Source of the DNA: Sulfurovum sp.
GTDB taxonomy: Bacteria > Campylobacterota > Campylobacteria > Campylobacterales > Sulfurovaceae
Reading direction: 5' to 3'
Length of the DNA: 19,151 nucleotides
Assembly: GCA_023955225.1 (NCBI GenBank)
Contig: JAGSGJ010000036.1
Location: 1 to 19,151 of the forward strand
The notes below the pieces were generated by a model, which worked only from the letters and a program-made list of their open reading frames with translations, had not been told where the DNA came from and did no database searches. Positions 1 to 7,852 of the stretch are shown in pieces. Both the position numbers and the translations under genes were made by a program. Positions within the stretch are counted from its first letter, which is position 1. Each line of letters starts with the position of its first letter.

Positions 1-1517
1 AGCCCTCTCTTTTCTATACTTTCTGCTAATTGGGAAGCGGTACCTGCTTTTTCACTTTTAGGCTGATAGAGATAGTTGTGTATTTTGTCTGGTATCTCTT
101 CTGGTATCATTAAGCCTTCAAACTCTTCTTTTGCTGATTGTTTTGCTTTAAATAAGGCCATCTGTACACGCGAGTAGAAGTTTGCAGCCCCTTCCCCTGA
201 TGTCTCTATGGCAAGAAAATTGGCTTCAGGGAAACGGCTTGTCACAAGTGATTGTACACCATCAGAGACTGCAGACGAAGGCATACACCCAAAAGGCTTC
301 ACTGAGATGACAAGGTGTGCGATGTTCTCTTTAACACTTTCGATGAGGTGTGCCACTTCCAAATGTCCTTCTCCCCCCTCACAGTCAAGCGTATAATACT
401 CTTGACTCAAACATGCGAGTTTATCCATGTCTGGTATCTCATAGTCATGTAATCCTATGGCTTTGGCATAGAGTGCGAAGTGGGTTTTAATAGCGGCTTT
501 ACCTGCTTTGATGAGCACTCTTGTTTTGACAGAGGAGAAGTCTATTTTCTTTGCACCTTCAACTTGTAGTTCTTCTTTTTTGTGTAATGCACGTTCTGCT
601 TCCCAGATACTTAACATTAGACGATTCATGATAGGCTGTGGGATACATTCTGCACCTTCGGACTCTAAAAATCTATGCAGGTTGTAGTTTCCGTCACCTT
701 CTGTCATGGCTGCCCAAAACTCACCCATGACCATGACTTTGGCCTTAGGTTGTAAACGGTTAAGTTCAACTTTTTCTAAGACTCTACGGCATTTCCACAA
801 TGTTTTTAGTAGACTCTTTTTTTCTAAAAATGCTTCGGAGACAAGATCTTCACAGCTCTTCATAGCTGCATCTACACTCCCTGCTTCTACTTCATAAGGA
901 CGCATTTTATAGCCAAGTAGGTTAATGATATCACCGATGATCACAGACTTAATAAGTGTGATAAAAAACTTGGGGGTAAAGTTCAAAATCTCGTCATCAA
1001 TATCATCCCCCTGAAAGATACCTTTGTCATGCTCAAAAGAGGTAATCCTAAAGCCATCAAAACCGGCATCTCTTAATGCTTTTTTGTATTCAGTAATGTA
1101 CATACCAAAACGGCAAGGTCCACAACCCCCCGCAGTGATATAGACATATTTTTGTACGATCTCTTCGCTACTAAGACCTTTTTCATCGCGAAGATTTTGA
1201 AGGTACTTGACAAGGTTTCCGACCGTGAAGTAAGTAGGGTTACACTGGCCTCTATTCCCATAGGCTTTACCTTTTTGAAATGATTCAAAATTGGGGTTAG
1301 GCATTGAGATATAGTTTTCTCCCATAGAGCGTAAGGCTGCTTGTATGAGTTGGTCTTGTAGTATGGTGAGACCACCAGAGAGCATGATAGTCTCTTTTTT
1401 TGATGCATACTGTATGGTTTTTCTTGGTACATCTCTCCATTGTGTTTCACCTGTGTTTATGAAACCTAAGTCACCATTGCTTTCTGGGGGTTTGATGTTA
1501 CTACATGCTGCACTCAT
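1..1517 (-). CDS. 2-hydroxyacyl-CoA dehydratase-like Fe-S protein, partner of the activase (3' end missing)
   Basis: The frame stays open from the ATG at 1517 to the left edge, about 505 codons without a stop. I recognise the C-terminal part of the large 'acyl-CoA dehydratase activase-related' proteins, which resembles the HgdB/BcrB-type (2-hydroxyglutaryl-CoA dehydratase D-component) fold. Visible marks are a Gly-Gly-Cys-Gly-Pro-Cys-Arg motif with cysteines at residues 132 and 135, a Cys in an Arg-Gly-Gln-Cys-Asn-Pro stretch at 92, and further conserved-looking cysteines downstream. These are plausible ligands of a [4Fe-4S] cluster that would receive an electron from the activase. The start overlaps the stop of the upstream activase as ATGA (1514-1517), so translation is probably coupled. 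In many anaerobes the two parts are one long polypeptide; here they are split. The substrate cannot be read from the sequence. Confidence 0.75.
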   Translation of the reverse strand, partial: MSAACSNIKPPESNGDLGFINTGETQWRDVPRKTIQYASKKETIMLSGGLTILQDQLIQAALRSMGENYISMPNPNFESFQKGKAYGNRGQCNPTYFTVGNLVKYLQNLRDEKGLSSEEIVQKYVYITAGGCGPCRFGMYITEYKKALRDAGFDGFRITSFEHDKGIFQGDDIDDEILNFTPKFFITLIKSVIIGDIINLLGYKMRPYEVEAGSVDAAMKSCEDLVSEAFLEKKSLLKTLWKCRRVLEKVELNRLQPKAKVMVMGEFWAAMTEGDGNYNLHRFLESEGAECIPQPIMNRLMLSIWEAERALHKKEELQVEGAKKIDFSSVKTRVLIKAGKAAIKTHFALYAKAIGLHDYEIPDMDKLACLSQEYYTLDCEGGEGHLEVAHLIESVKENIAHLVISVKPFGCMPSSAVSDGVQSLVTSRFPEANFLAIETSGEGAANFYSRVQMALFKAKQSAKEEFEGLMIPEEIPDKIHNYLYQPKSEKAGTASQLAESIEKRG

Positions 1518-4500
1518 ACTGTCATCTCCTCTTGTACTTTATTATCACTTGTTTTTTGTTCATCTGTGAGTTTATCTGTAAGTCTTTTTTGATATTGCAC
1601 TAGAGTATAGGCAAAAGTTTTTACCCGTATTTTGATAGAACCACCGGGTTTGTTGGCATCTATGTCATGCAGGGTTAGATGCGGTGTACGACTTGCACCT
1701 AATATTTTATCGATAATAGAGTAGGTCGGTGCATCGTGTCCACATTTGAAACTGGAAAGGTCAAGCACAGCGAGGTTAGGGTGACGTGCTGCAAACTTGG
1801 CTGCCCAGACTTTTTGCGCAGAGTTGGTTGAAAAATTCTCTGCCCACACATCACGGATGTCATAAGGTGACTCAATATAACTACGGGAAACATCTTCTTT
1901 AAAATAGTTCATCAGATACGCTTCATCTTTAGGGATGGCACGCATAGAGATGGTCTTAAATCCTAAAGACTGAAACTCATCGAGTACTTCGTGGTTCATT
2001 CCCGGATCTGTATGGTAAGGACGTCCTAGTAGCAAGATGACTATCTCGTCATTGGCTACGGCATCATCTAATATGGTTCGTCCTTCTTTCATAATGTCCG
2101 CATCATTTTGATCTAAAGCTTTCCATGCTTGATCCACTGCCCAGTTGTTTTCATCTTCTGTGATACGAAGTTTTGTTCCCCAAGTCTGAAAAAGCTGTTT
2201 TTTCAGTAAGTCACGGTTGTCAAAATTGAGAGCATCTTCTACGTAGTCGATACCTTTTTCTTCAAAGAGGTTTTTCTCTTTGGTAAATGCAGAATACACT
2301 ACTTTTGGTGTACCTGAGATGATAGGACAAGAAGTTTGACCCATAGTATGCTTGACATAGCCTGGCAGTTCGGTCACAGCAGGAAACCACATATGATCAA
2401 ATCTTTTTTTGGCAAACTTTTTAGAGTACATCAGAGAGTAAACATGAGACTGTGCTACTTTAGCCGGGTAACATGAGTCTACAGAACCATATTTTGCACC
2501 CTCTAAGAACATGTCCTCATTTGAAAAACCTGAAAACTGTATGTTCATAGGACTAAGATCAAGTGCTTCGAGATAGGTACGTAAAAAAGGTGCCAGGGAG
2601 TAAATATTCAGTACTTTTGGTATGGCTATTTTCATGTTTTGTCTGTATCTTTTGTTCGCTTCATTACTTACTTTAAAGTCTCTGTTGACTTCTTTTCGAA
2701 GCGTAGGTCCCCATCCACCCAATGTGACTTTGACCTGTTGTTCTTTTATCTGTGTTGAGGCTGTAGGTTTTGTTTCCAAATCATAGGTAGGAGCAAAGAG
2801 TGACATAGACTCTTTTTTCACAAGATTAGGTGTGTTTTGTTGTAAGTCTTTTCGGCTCTCTTTAAGTATTTTCAGTGCTTCGTGTGACTCCACTGTACCT
2901 TCTTCACAGGAAAACCCTGCGATGTAGCGTACACTGTCAGAGGAGGGTGTTTGTGTGTCTATAAATGTACGAGAACAGTTGATACTGCAAAAATGACAAC
3001 GTGTGCTCTCATCGGTTTTAGAAGTGTAGGTCATTTGTAATGCTTCTTGCATACCGACAAAAGTTGCATGTCCTTTCTCTGCCACTACATCTTTAGCTTC
3101 TAAAGCTGCACCATAGGCACCTGCCTCACCTGGGTGAGGGTGCACATCTACTCTGGCATGAGGCACTTTCTCTTTGATATAATCTACTTGAGCCTTGAGT
3201 GCTGCCTGGTTATATTGAGTGCCCCCTTGCAACACAAAGTGGTCTCCAAAAGCAGCCAAGTTAGGTGCTTGTACGACATACTGCCAGACATTTTTAGGTA
3301 AGACTTTAGCGATACCGGCAAAGAGCTCTTCTTTGCTATACCCTTCTTTTTGGAAGTTGACTCTGTCTGTATCTAGGAACACAGCACAACCGTAGTTAAA
3401 TAGTGGGGCTTGTTTGGCTTCAAAGGCTGTTTCAGCATAACTTTCTACTGGGACACCAAACTGTTTTGCCATACTTTGAAGTAAAGTACCGTTGCCGGCA
3501 GAACATTGGTTGGAGAGACGAAAATTTTTCATCATGCCATTTTCCATAAAAAGCACTTTGATGTCCTGGCCTCCGATATCACAGATAACATTGATACTTT
3601 CACCAAAGGCTTTTTGGGCACTTTTCATATGCGCGATGGTTTCGATAATGTTTGCATCTGCATTCAATGCACCACCTAGTACATCAGCTGCGTAACCTGT
3701 TACACCTAAGCCTTGAATGTCATAGAAGTTATTTGGGTCTTGCGCCTGTATTTCCTGTAGTAACTCAAGGGTATCTTCTATGGGGTTCCCTTTGGAGAGT
3801 TGATAGACTTTTAAAAGTAACACTCCTTGAGCATCACACAACACAGCTTTAGAAGAGGTTGAACCTCCGTCTATGCCTAAAAAACATGTGGTTTTTTCTG
3901 TGAGTACGGGAGGTACAAAATCTTTTATGGTGTAGGCATCTTTAAAGGCTTGTAACTCTTCGGGACTGGATACCAGAGGGGCATCGTTATTTTCATTTTG
4001 CGTCACACCTCCTGTGTCAACCAAGGTTTTAAGCTGTATAAGTCCTGTAAAAGGTTTGTCATTGTTTGCTTCACCCTCACCGAAGATAACCGCTCCCAAA
4101 GCAGCATAGTACTGTGCATTGTCAGGCACGATAATGAGTTCATCTATTTTCTCTTTGTCATACTCCACGCCTCGTTCATCCCAAAGTTCACAGATGCGCA
4201 TCCGCCAGCACTCTTGCAAGAAGGGCAGATAAGTGTTAGGGCCTCCAAGGAGTAAGACCTTAGGCATGAGGGTATTACCCCGTGTCAGTACGGTCAGGTT
4301 TTGCATGACGATGGCATCGGCAAGTGAGTTCATGATCTCATCTGAGGGTACAGAAGTTTTTACGAGGTTTACGATGTCTGTCTCTGCAAAGACCCCGCAT
4401 TTTGCTGCCACATGGTGAAGTTTGTCTGTTTCAAAAGAAAGTTTTTGTATATCACTACTCTCCATACCTACTTTCATTGTACATTTTTCTATGGTTGCCC

Positions 4501-4927
4501 CTGTACCCGAAGCACATTTGTCATTCATGGATGTGAGTACAGACTTTTTGCCATCTTCACTGACTTTAAAGTGTATGATCTTCGCATCCTGACCACCAAG
4601 TTCTACCACAGCTCTTACATCATGATGGTGATGCTCTACTGCCAGAACGACGGCATTTACCTCTTGGACAAAACGTGCATTGATGGTTGGCGCTATACGT
4701 GTGGCACCAGAACCAGTGATATAGACTTTGTCTATTTTGTTATAGGCATCAGGGTGTGTAAGGGAGAGTTCTTGAAGGAGTCTTAAAAGTGTTGGGGCTT
4801 GTTTTGTATCGTGGGCAGTATAGGCTTTTTGGAGTATGTTAAAGTTCTCATCACAAAGTACATACTTAACTGTAGTTGAACCAATGTCAATACCGAGTGC
4901 ATAGCTAGCTATGAGAGGCTTTGTCAT
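1514..4927 (-). CDS. Double-domain BadF/HgdC-type acyl-CoA dehydratase activase with DUF2229 region
   Basis: The product is about 1137 residues. Two ASKHA-fold ATPase domains lie in series. The first has a Gly-Ile-Asp-Ile-Gly-Ser-Thr-Thr phosphate loop near residue 12 and cysteines at 138 (Asn-Asp-Lys-Cys-Ala-Ser-Gly-Thr-Gly) and 177. The second repeats this near 351 (Gly-Ile-Asp-Gly-Gly-Ser-Thr), with cysteines at 475 and 514. In the HgdC family such cysteines hold a [4Fe-4S] cluster at the dimer interface, and ATP hydrolysis drives a low-potential electron into a dehydratase. A CxxCxxxC cluster follows at 644-651, then a DUF2229-like region from roughly 770. I chose the ATG at 4927 because AAGGAG sits 7 bases upstream; the longer ATG at 4948 would place that site inside the gene. 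It overlaps lgt by 23 bases and the dehydratase-like gene by 4. Confidence 0.85.
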   Translation of the reverse strand: MTKPLIASYALGIDIGSTTVKYVLCDENFNILQKAYTAHDTKQAPTLLRLLQELSLTHPDAYNKIDKVYITGSGATRIAPTINARFVQEVNAVVLAVEHHHHDVRAVVELGGQDAKIIHFKVSEDGKKSVLTSMNDKCASGTGATIEKCTMKVGMESSDIQKLSFETDKLHHVAAKCGVFAETDIVNLVKTSVPSDEIMNSLADAIVMQNLTVLTRGNTLMPKVLLLGGPNTYLPFLQECWRMRICELWDERGVEYDKEKIDELIIVPDNAQYYAALGAVIFGEGEANNDKPFTGLIQLKTLVDTGGVTQNENNDAPLVSSPEELQAFKDAYTIKDFVPPVLTEKTTCFLGIDGGSTSSKAVLCDAQGVLLLKVYQLSKGNPIEDTLELLQEIQAQDPNNFYDIQGLGVTGYAADVLGGALNADANIIETIAHMKSAQKAFGESINVICDIGGQDIKVLFMENGMMKNFRLSNQCSAGNGTLLQSMAKQFGVPVESYAETAFEAKQAPLFNYGCAVFLDTDRVNFQKEGYSKEELFAGIAKVLPKNVWQYVVQAPNLAAFGDHFVLQGGTQYNQAALKAQVDYIKEKVPHARVDVHPHPGEAGAYGAALEAKDVVAEKGHATFVGMQEALQMTYTSKTDESTRCHFCSINCSRTFIDTQTPSSDSVRYIAGFSCEEGTVESHEALKILKESRKDLQQNTPNLVKKESMSLFAPTYDLETKPTASTQIKEQQVKVTLGGWGPTLRKEVNRDFKVSNEANKRYRQNMKIAIPKVLNIYSLAPFLRTYLEALDLSPMNIQFSGFSNEDMFLEGAKYGSVDSCYPAKVAQSHVYSLMYSKKFAKKRFDHMWFPAVTELPGYVKHTMGQTSCPIISGTPKVVYSAFTKEKNLFEEKGIDYVEDALNFDNRDLLKKQLFQTWGTKLRITEDENNWAVDQAWKALDQNDADIMKEGRTILDDAVANDEIVILLLGRPYHTDPGMNHEVLDEFQSLGFKTISMRAIPKDEAYLMNYFKEDVSRSYIESPYDIRDVWAENFSTNSAQKVWAAKFAARHPNLAVLDLSSFKCGHDAPTYSIIDKILGASRTPHLTLHDIDANKPGGSIKIRVKTFAYTLVQYQKRLTDKLTDEQKTSDNKVQEEMTV

Positions 4928-5717
4928 ACTTTGTCTCCTTAAATTCACTTTTAAATGCCCATATTATCCATAAGATACCCAAGATTATATAAGGTATGCT
5001 TAACATCTGTCCTGTAGTGAAAGGAAGATCAGTCGTGTATGCTGCCTGTCTTGTTTTCGTATATTCTAAAAAGAAACGTGCAGTAAATAGAGTGACTAAA
5101 AATACGCCAGGGAGTATTTTGGTTGCAAAAGCAGGCGTCACTTTACGATAGATGGCAACTAAAAGTACTAAAATGATGAGGTAGGAAAATGCTTCATAGA
5201 GTTGTACGGGGTGTCTTGGTACCATATCAACACGTTGAAAGATGATGGCCCAGGGTTTGTCACTTGGAAGTCCCAGTATCTCAGAGTTGAAAAGGTTACC
5301 AAAACGTACAAAAGCTGCAGTGAGCGCACCAGGGATAGCAACACGAGAAAGTAGCCACATATACGGTGTGTTATAACGTTTTGCAAACAGATAAAGAGCT
5401 ATCAGCACACCTGCTAGTCCACCATGACTTGCCAGTCCGCCTTTCCATACTTTCAAAATTTCCAAGGGATGAGAAAGATAAAAATCAGGTTCATAAAAGA
5501 GACAATGTACCAGCCTGGAGCCAAGCACAGCACCTATCATAATGTAAATGAGTAAAGTATCAAGTACAACAGGATCTTTGCCTTCACGTTTGTATATTTT
5601 GGTTAGAATCATCAGACCAAGAAAAAATGAACCCACAAAAAGAAGGCCATACCAACGAAGTTGCAGAGGACCTAATTCTAAGATAGTGGGATTGACGTTC
5701 CAGATAAAGTGTTCCAT
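4905..5717 (-). CDS. lgt: Prolipoprotein diacylglyceryl transferase Lgt
   Basis: This inner-membrane enzyme transfers diacylglycerol from phosphatidylglycerol to the lipobox cysteine of prolipoproteins, the first step of lipoprotein maturation. The 270-residue protein has the expected multi-pass hydrophobic pattern and the family landmarks: Ser-His-Gly-Gly (His 98), the Lgt signature Arg-Phe-Gly-Asn-Leu-Phe-Asn-Ser-Glu (Arg 138, Asn 141, Asn 144, Glu 146), Pro-Arg-His-Pro-Val-Gln-Leu-Tyr-Glu-Ala near 167, and a late Arg-Phe-Phe-Leu-Glu (Arg 214). A TTG nine bases upstream (5726) is in frame, but the AAAGG site lies almost on top of it and suits the ATG at 5717 better. It follows trpA and overlaps the activase start by 23 bases, so expression of the two is probably linked. 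A local substrate, the BON lipoprotein, is encoded at 7556. Confidence 0.95.
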   Translation of the reverse strand: MEHFIWNVNPTILELGPLQLRWYGLLFVGSFFLGLMILTKIYKREGKDPVVLDTLLIYIMIGAVLGSRLVHCLFYEPDFYLSHPLEILKVWKGGLASHGGLAGVLIALYLFAKRYNTPYMWLLSRVAIPGALTAAFVRFGNLFNSEILGLPSDKPWAIIFQRVDMVPRHPVQLYEAFSYLIILVLLVAIYRKVTPAFATKILPGVFLVTLFTARFFLEYTKTRQAAYTTDLPFTTGQMLSIPYIILGILWIIWAFKSEFKETKYDKASHS

Positions 5718-5746
5718 ATGTTGCAAGCCTTTTTGTAATTAGGAAT

Positions 5747-5752
5747 ATTATA
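5747..5752 (-). promoter_or_regulatory. Candidate -10 box for lgt and the activase genes
   Basis: A perfect TATAAT on the minus strand lies about 30 bases upstream of the lgt ATG, with no clear -35 hexamer. Weak -35 sequences are usual for sigma-70 promoters of this phylum. It would give a leader of about 23 bases and make lgt and the two dehydratase genes separable from trpA. Confidence 0.4.
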
Positions 5753-5808
5753 CTCTAAATTCTTTAATGAGGTTTTATGCTTGTTAGAGGGGATGTATAG
5801 GTGGGGGA

Positions 5809-5840
5809 AAAGAGAAGCTCTAACTGTTGATCTTCTCTTT
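5809..5840 (-). terminator. Weak hairpin at the trpA 3' end
   Basis: A 9-bp perfect inverted repeat (AAAGAGAAG at 5809-5817 with CTTCTCTTT at 5832-5840) encloses the trpA stop codon in a 14-base loop. On the minus strand it is followed by only one more T and then C residues, so it lacks a proper U-tract. It may be a 3'-stabilising hairpin rather than a terminator. Confidence 0.3.
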
Positions 5841-6560
5841 GATCTCTTTTGCAATGGCAGAAATTTTAGTAATTTTCTGTGTATCACTTAAGCTCTCATC
5901 TAAAAGTACTTTCACAAAAGCAGAACCTACGATGACGCCATCTACACCTTTGGCTTTATCTTTGGCAGTATTCTCATCGACACCGAAACCTACATAAACA
6001 GGTGTCTCTGTAAACTCTTTGATGTCTGTGATAATAGGTTGAAGATCTTCGCTTTGTCCCGAACCGGTGATACCCGCATAGGCCACAAGGTAGATGAACT
6101 TTTTTGCATCGGTGACGATCTCTTCTATACGCGCTTTAGAGTCGGTAGGAGCGATGAAGTCTATCAGGCTCAGTCCTGCAGCTTCTATAGCTGGTTTGTA
6201 TGGTCTTCCTTCTTCCAAAGGGAGATCCGGGATGATGAAACCGTTCACTCCAGCCTTGTTTGCCTCAGCGATGAAAGTATCTATGCCTTTGTGGTAAAAA
6301 GGGTTGAAGTATCCCATCCATAATGTGTCTATGTGGGGAGTTATCTTCGCAGAGGCTTCAAACAGGTGGTTTAGTTTAAAACCATTCTTCAAAGCTTTCA
6401 GATTTGCTTTTTCGATGACGGGACCATCTGCAACAGGATCAGAAAAAGGCATGCCCAGTTCAAGTGTATCAACCCCTGCTTCGGCTAAAGCCAAGGCAGC
6501 ATCAACTGTAAATTCCAATGAAGGGAAACCGGTGGTAATATATGCAACTAAATTTTTCAA
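5820..6560 (-). CDS. trpA: Tryptophan synthase alpha chain
   Basis: TrpA cleaves indole-3-glycerol phosphate to indole and glyceraldehyde-3-phosphate in the last steps of tryptophan synthesis, and passes indole to TrpB. The TIM-barrel landmarks are intact: Leu-Glu-Leu-Gly-Met-Pro-Phe-Ser-Asp-Pro-Val-Ala-Asp-Gly-Pro carries the catalytic Glu 34 and Asp 45, and Ala-Gly-Ile-Thr-Gly-Ser-Gly is the phosphate-binding loop. An ATG at 6608 is in frame, but it lies inside a TATAAT-like box, has no ribosome-binding site, and would add about 16 residues of AT-rich tail. I prefer the TTG at 6560, which has AAAGAG 6 bases upstream and gives a protein of 246 residues starting Met-Lys-Asn-Leu-Val-Ala-Tyr. 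trpB is not in the window. lgt follows after about 100 bases. Confidence 0.92.
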   Translation of the reverse strand: MKNLVAYITTGFPSLEFTVDAALALAEAGVDTLELGMPFSDPVADGPVIEKANLKALKNGFKLNHLFEASAKITPHIDTLWMGYFNPFYHKGIDTFIAEANKAGVNGFIIPDLPLEEGRPYKPAIEAAGLSLIDFIAPTDSKARIEEIVTDAKKFIYLVAYAGITGSGQSEDLQPIITDIKEFTETPVYVGFGVDENTAKDKAKGVDGVIVGSAFVKVLLDESLSDTQKITKISAIAKEIKEKINS

Positions 6561-6599
6561 TGTGGACTCTTTTATGACAATATGTAATATATTTTTGTT

Positions 6600-6605
6600 A
6601 TTATA
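6600..6605 (-). promoter_or_regulatory. Candidate -10 box for trpA
   Basis: A perfect TATAAT on the minus strand, about 40 bases upstream of the preferred TTG start, would give a leader of roughly 33 bases. It overlaps the alternative upstream ATG, which argues against that ATG being the start. No recognisable -35 was seen. Confidence 0.45.
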
Positions 6606-6616
6606 CATTTTTTAGA

Positions 6617-6622
6617 TAAAAT
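6617..6622 (+). promoter_or_regulatory. Candidate -10 box for the panB operon
   Basis: TAAAAT on the plus strand is back-to-back with the trpA -10 box. If used, it gives a leader of about 100 bases that contains the hairpin at 6636-6659 and the repeat core at 6658-6691. No convincing -35 was seen, so this is tentative. Confidence 0.3.
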
Positions 6623-6635
6623 GAGACACGTATAG

Positions 6636-6659
6636 AAGAGAAGAAAAACTTCTTCTCTT
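6636..6659 (+). repeat. Perfect 10-bp inverted repeat in the panB leader
   Basis: AAGAGAAGAA-type arms (6636-6645 and 6650-6659) pair perfectly around a 4-base loop. No long T-run follows, so an ordinary terminator is not evident. It could be an attenuating or RNA-stabilising hairpin in the panB leader. Confidence 0.55.
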
Positions 6660-6691
6660 TAGTGTCGGAACCGAAGCGGTCGGAGCGAAGC
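6658..6691 (+). repeat. Short dispersed repeat-like core upstream of panB
   Basis: A GC-richer patch begins TTTAGTGTCGGA and continues with CGAAGCGG and TCGGAG. Its order and bases resemble the reverse complement of 13250-13283, upstream of the glcF-like gene: TTTAGTGCC, then CGAAGCG, then TCGAGAG. Both lie just before a gene in the same orientation. It contains small TCGG/CCGA and CCG/CGG palindromes. This looks like a dispersed intergenic repeat family, but only two divergent copies are seen here. Confidence 0.45.
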
Positions 6692-6729
6692 AAAGCCGTG
6701 TAGGAAATACCTCATTATATAGGAAGACT

Positions 6730-7542
6730 ATGAGTATTCATACCCCCAAAATAGAAGAAAAAGTAACGTTAAAGACCATTTCAAAAATGAAAGGTGTTGA
6801 ACCTATTACCATGGTCACAGCCTATGATGCATTGTTTGCACAGATTTTTGATGGTGAAGTAGAGATGATACTCGTTGGAGACAGTCTTAATATGAGTTTT
6901 CTAGGAAAAGAAGACACGCTTTCTGCAACCATGGATCAGATGATCTACCATACACAAGCGGTGTGTAATGGTGCAACATTACCTGTGATTGTTTTAGATA
7001 TGCCTTTTGGTACGTATACATCACCTGAAGTTGCAGTCAAAAATGCAACAAGAGCGTACCAGGAGACCAATGCACAAGCGGTAAAGATAGAAGGCGGTAA
7101 AGAGAGAGCGCATATTGTTGAAGCCCTGACGCAAAACTCTATTGCAGTACTTGGGCACATAGGGCTCATGCCACAGTTTTTACGCAGTGACGGTGGTTAC
7201 AAGATACGAGGGAAAGACCAGGCAGACATTGATGCATTGGTTGAAGATGCAAAAGCACTTGAAGCAGCGGGTGCATTTGCCATCGTCGTTGAAGGTGTGA
7301 AAGAAGCAGCAGCTAAAGCCATCACTGAAGCAGTCTCTGTACCGACCATAGGTATAGGTGCAGGGAATGTCACAGATGGACAGGTCCTTGTTTGGAGTGA
7401 TATGTTCGGATTCTTTGAAGCCTTTAAACCGAAGTTTGTCAAGCAGTATTTTGATGGAGCAAAACAGGTGCGTGAAGGACTTGAAGCGTATCGTAATGAA
7501 GTCAAAGCCAGAGAATTTCCTAGTGATGAGTATACGTATTGA
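6730..7542 (+). CDS. panB: 3-methyl-2-oxobutanoate hydroxymethyltransferase
   Basis: PanB adds a hydroxymethyl group from 5,10-methylenetetrahydrofolate to 2-oxoisovalerate, giving ketopantoate, the first committed step to pantothenate and CoA. The 270-residue length fits the family. The metal-binding aspartates are visible at 51 (Val-Gly-Asp-Ser-Leu) and 90 (Leu-Asp-Met-Pro-Phe-Gly), with Glu 121 (Val-Lys-Ile-Glu-Gly-Gly), the Gly-His-Ile-Gly-Leu motif near 142, and the catalytic-type Glu 188. AGGA lies 6 bases before the ATG. It is the first gene of a tightly packed plus-strand run that continues into the BON lipoprotein gene 13 bases later. Confidence 0.97.
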   Translation: MSIHTPKIEEKVTLKTISKMKGVEPITMVTAYDALFAQIFDGEVEMILVGDSLNMSFLGKEDTLSATMDQMIYHTQAVCNGATLPVIVLDMPFGTYTSPEVAVKNATRAYQETNAQAVKIEGGKERAHIVEALTQNSIAVLGHIGLMPQFLRSDGGYKIRGKDQADIDALVEDAKALEAAGAFAIVVEGVKEAAAKAITEAVSVPTIGIGAGNVTDGQVLVWSDMFGFFEAFKPKFVKQYFDGAKQVREGLEAYRNEVKAREFPSDEYTY

Positions 7543-7555
7543 GAAAACAGATATA

Positions 7556-7849
7556 ATGAATAAAGTTTTACTTGTTATGGGTATAGTTGCAGGATTATGG
7601 TTTAGTGGCTGTAGTGATAATGCATATCTATACAGCCCCGTGGCTAGAGCAGGTTCCGCTTCTGCGATACAAGATAAACTGGCAACAACACAGGCATTAC
7701 GTCATACAGATATCAAAGTGAATACACAACATAGTAAAAATATTTTATCTGGTGTCGTTCATACGGAAAAGCAGAAATTTTTGGCAAGTTCAGTAGCACG
7801 TTCAGTTGAAGGTTCAGGCATAGTAGTCAATCGATTGGTGGTACAGTAA
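7556..7849 (+). CDS. Small BON-domain lipoprotein
   Basis: This 97-residue protein has a short N-terminal signal ending Trp-Phe-Ser-Gly-Cys, with Cys 19 as the probable lipidation site; Phe at -3 is slightly off the usual lipobox. Residues about 45-96 look like a BON domain: the alternating pattern Asp-Ile-Lys-Val, Leu-Ser-Gly-Val-Val, Ala-Ser-Ser-Val-Ala-Arg-Ser-Val and a terminal Val-Asn-Arg-Leu-Val-Val match the OsmY/BON style, which is thought to bind membranes or envelope components. A longer in-frame reading would begin inside panB and is unlikely. It sits between panB and ruvB with 13- and 3-base gaps, so it is co-transcribed, and Lgt (4905-5717) would lipidate it. The exact role is unknown. 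Confidence 0.8.
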   Translation: MNKVLLVMGIVAGLWFSGCSDNAYLYSPVARAGSASAIQDKLATTQALRHTDIKVNTQHSKNILSGVVHTEKQKFLASSVARSVEGSGIVVNRLVVQ

Positions 7850-7852
7850 CAA

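Noticed and set aside
1073..1450. 125-residue minus-strand ORF
   Set aside because: It is an out-of-frame shadow of the dehydratase-like gene, whose own frame gives the Gly-Gly-Cys-Gly-Pro-Cys motif.
4412..4786. 124-residue plus-strand ORF rich in Cys, Tyr and Phe
   Set aside because: It lies wholly inside the activase coding region on the opposite strand and shows no start signal or family pattern.
7358..7555. Upstream extension of the BON lipoprotein into panB
   Set aside because: It overlaps panB in another frame and would bury the signal peptide and lipobox inside the protein.
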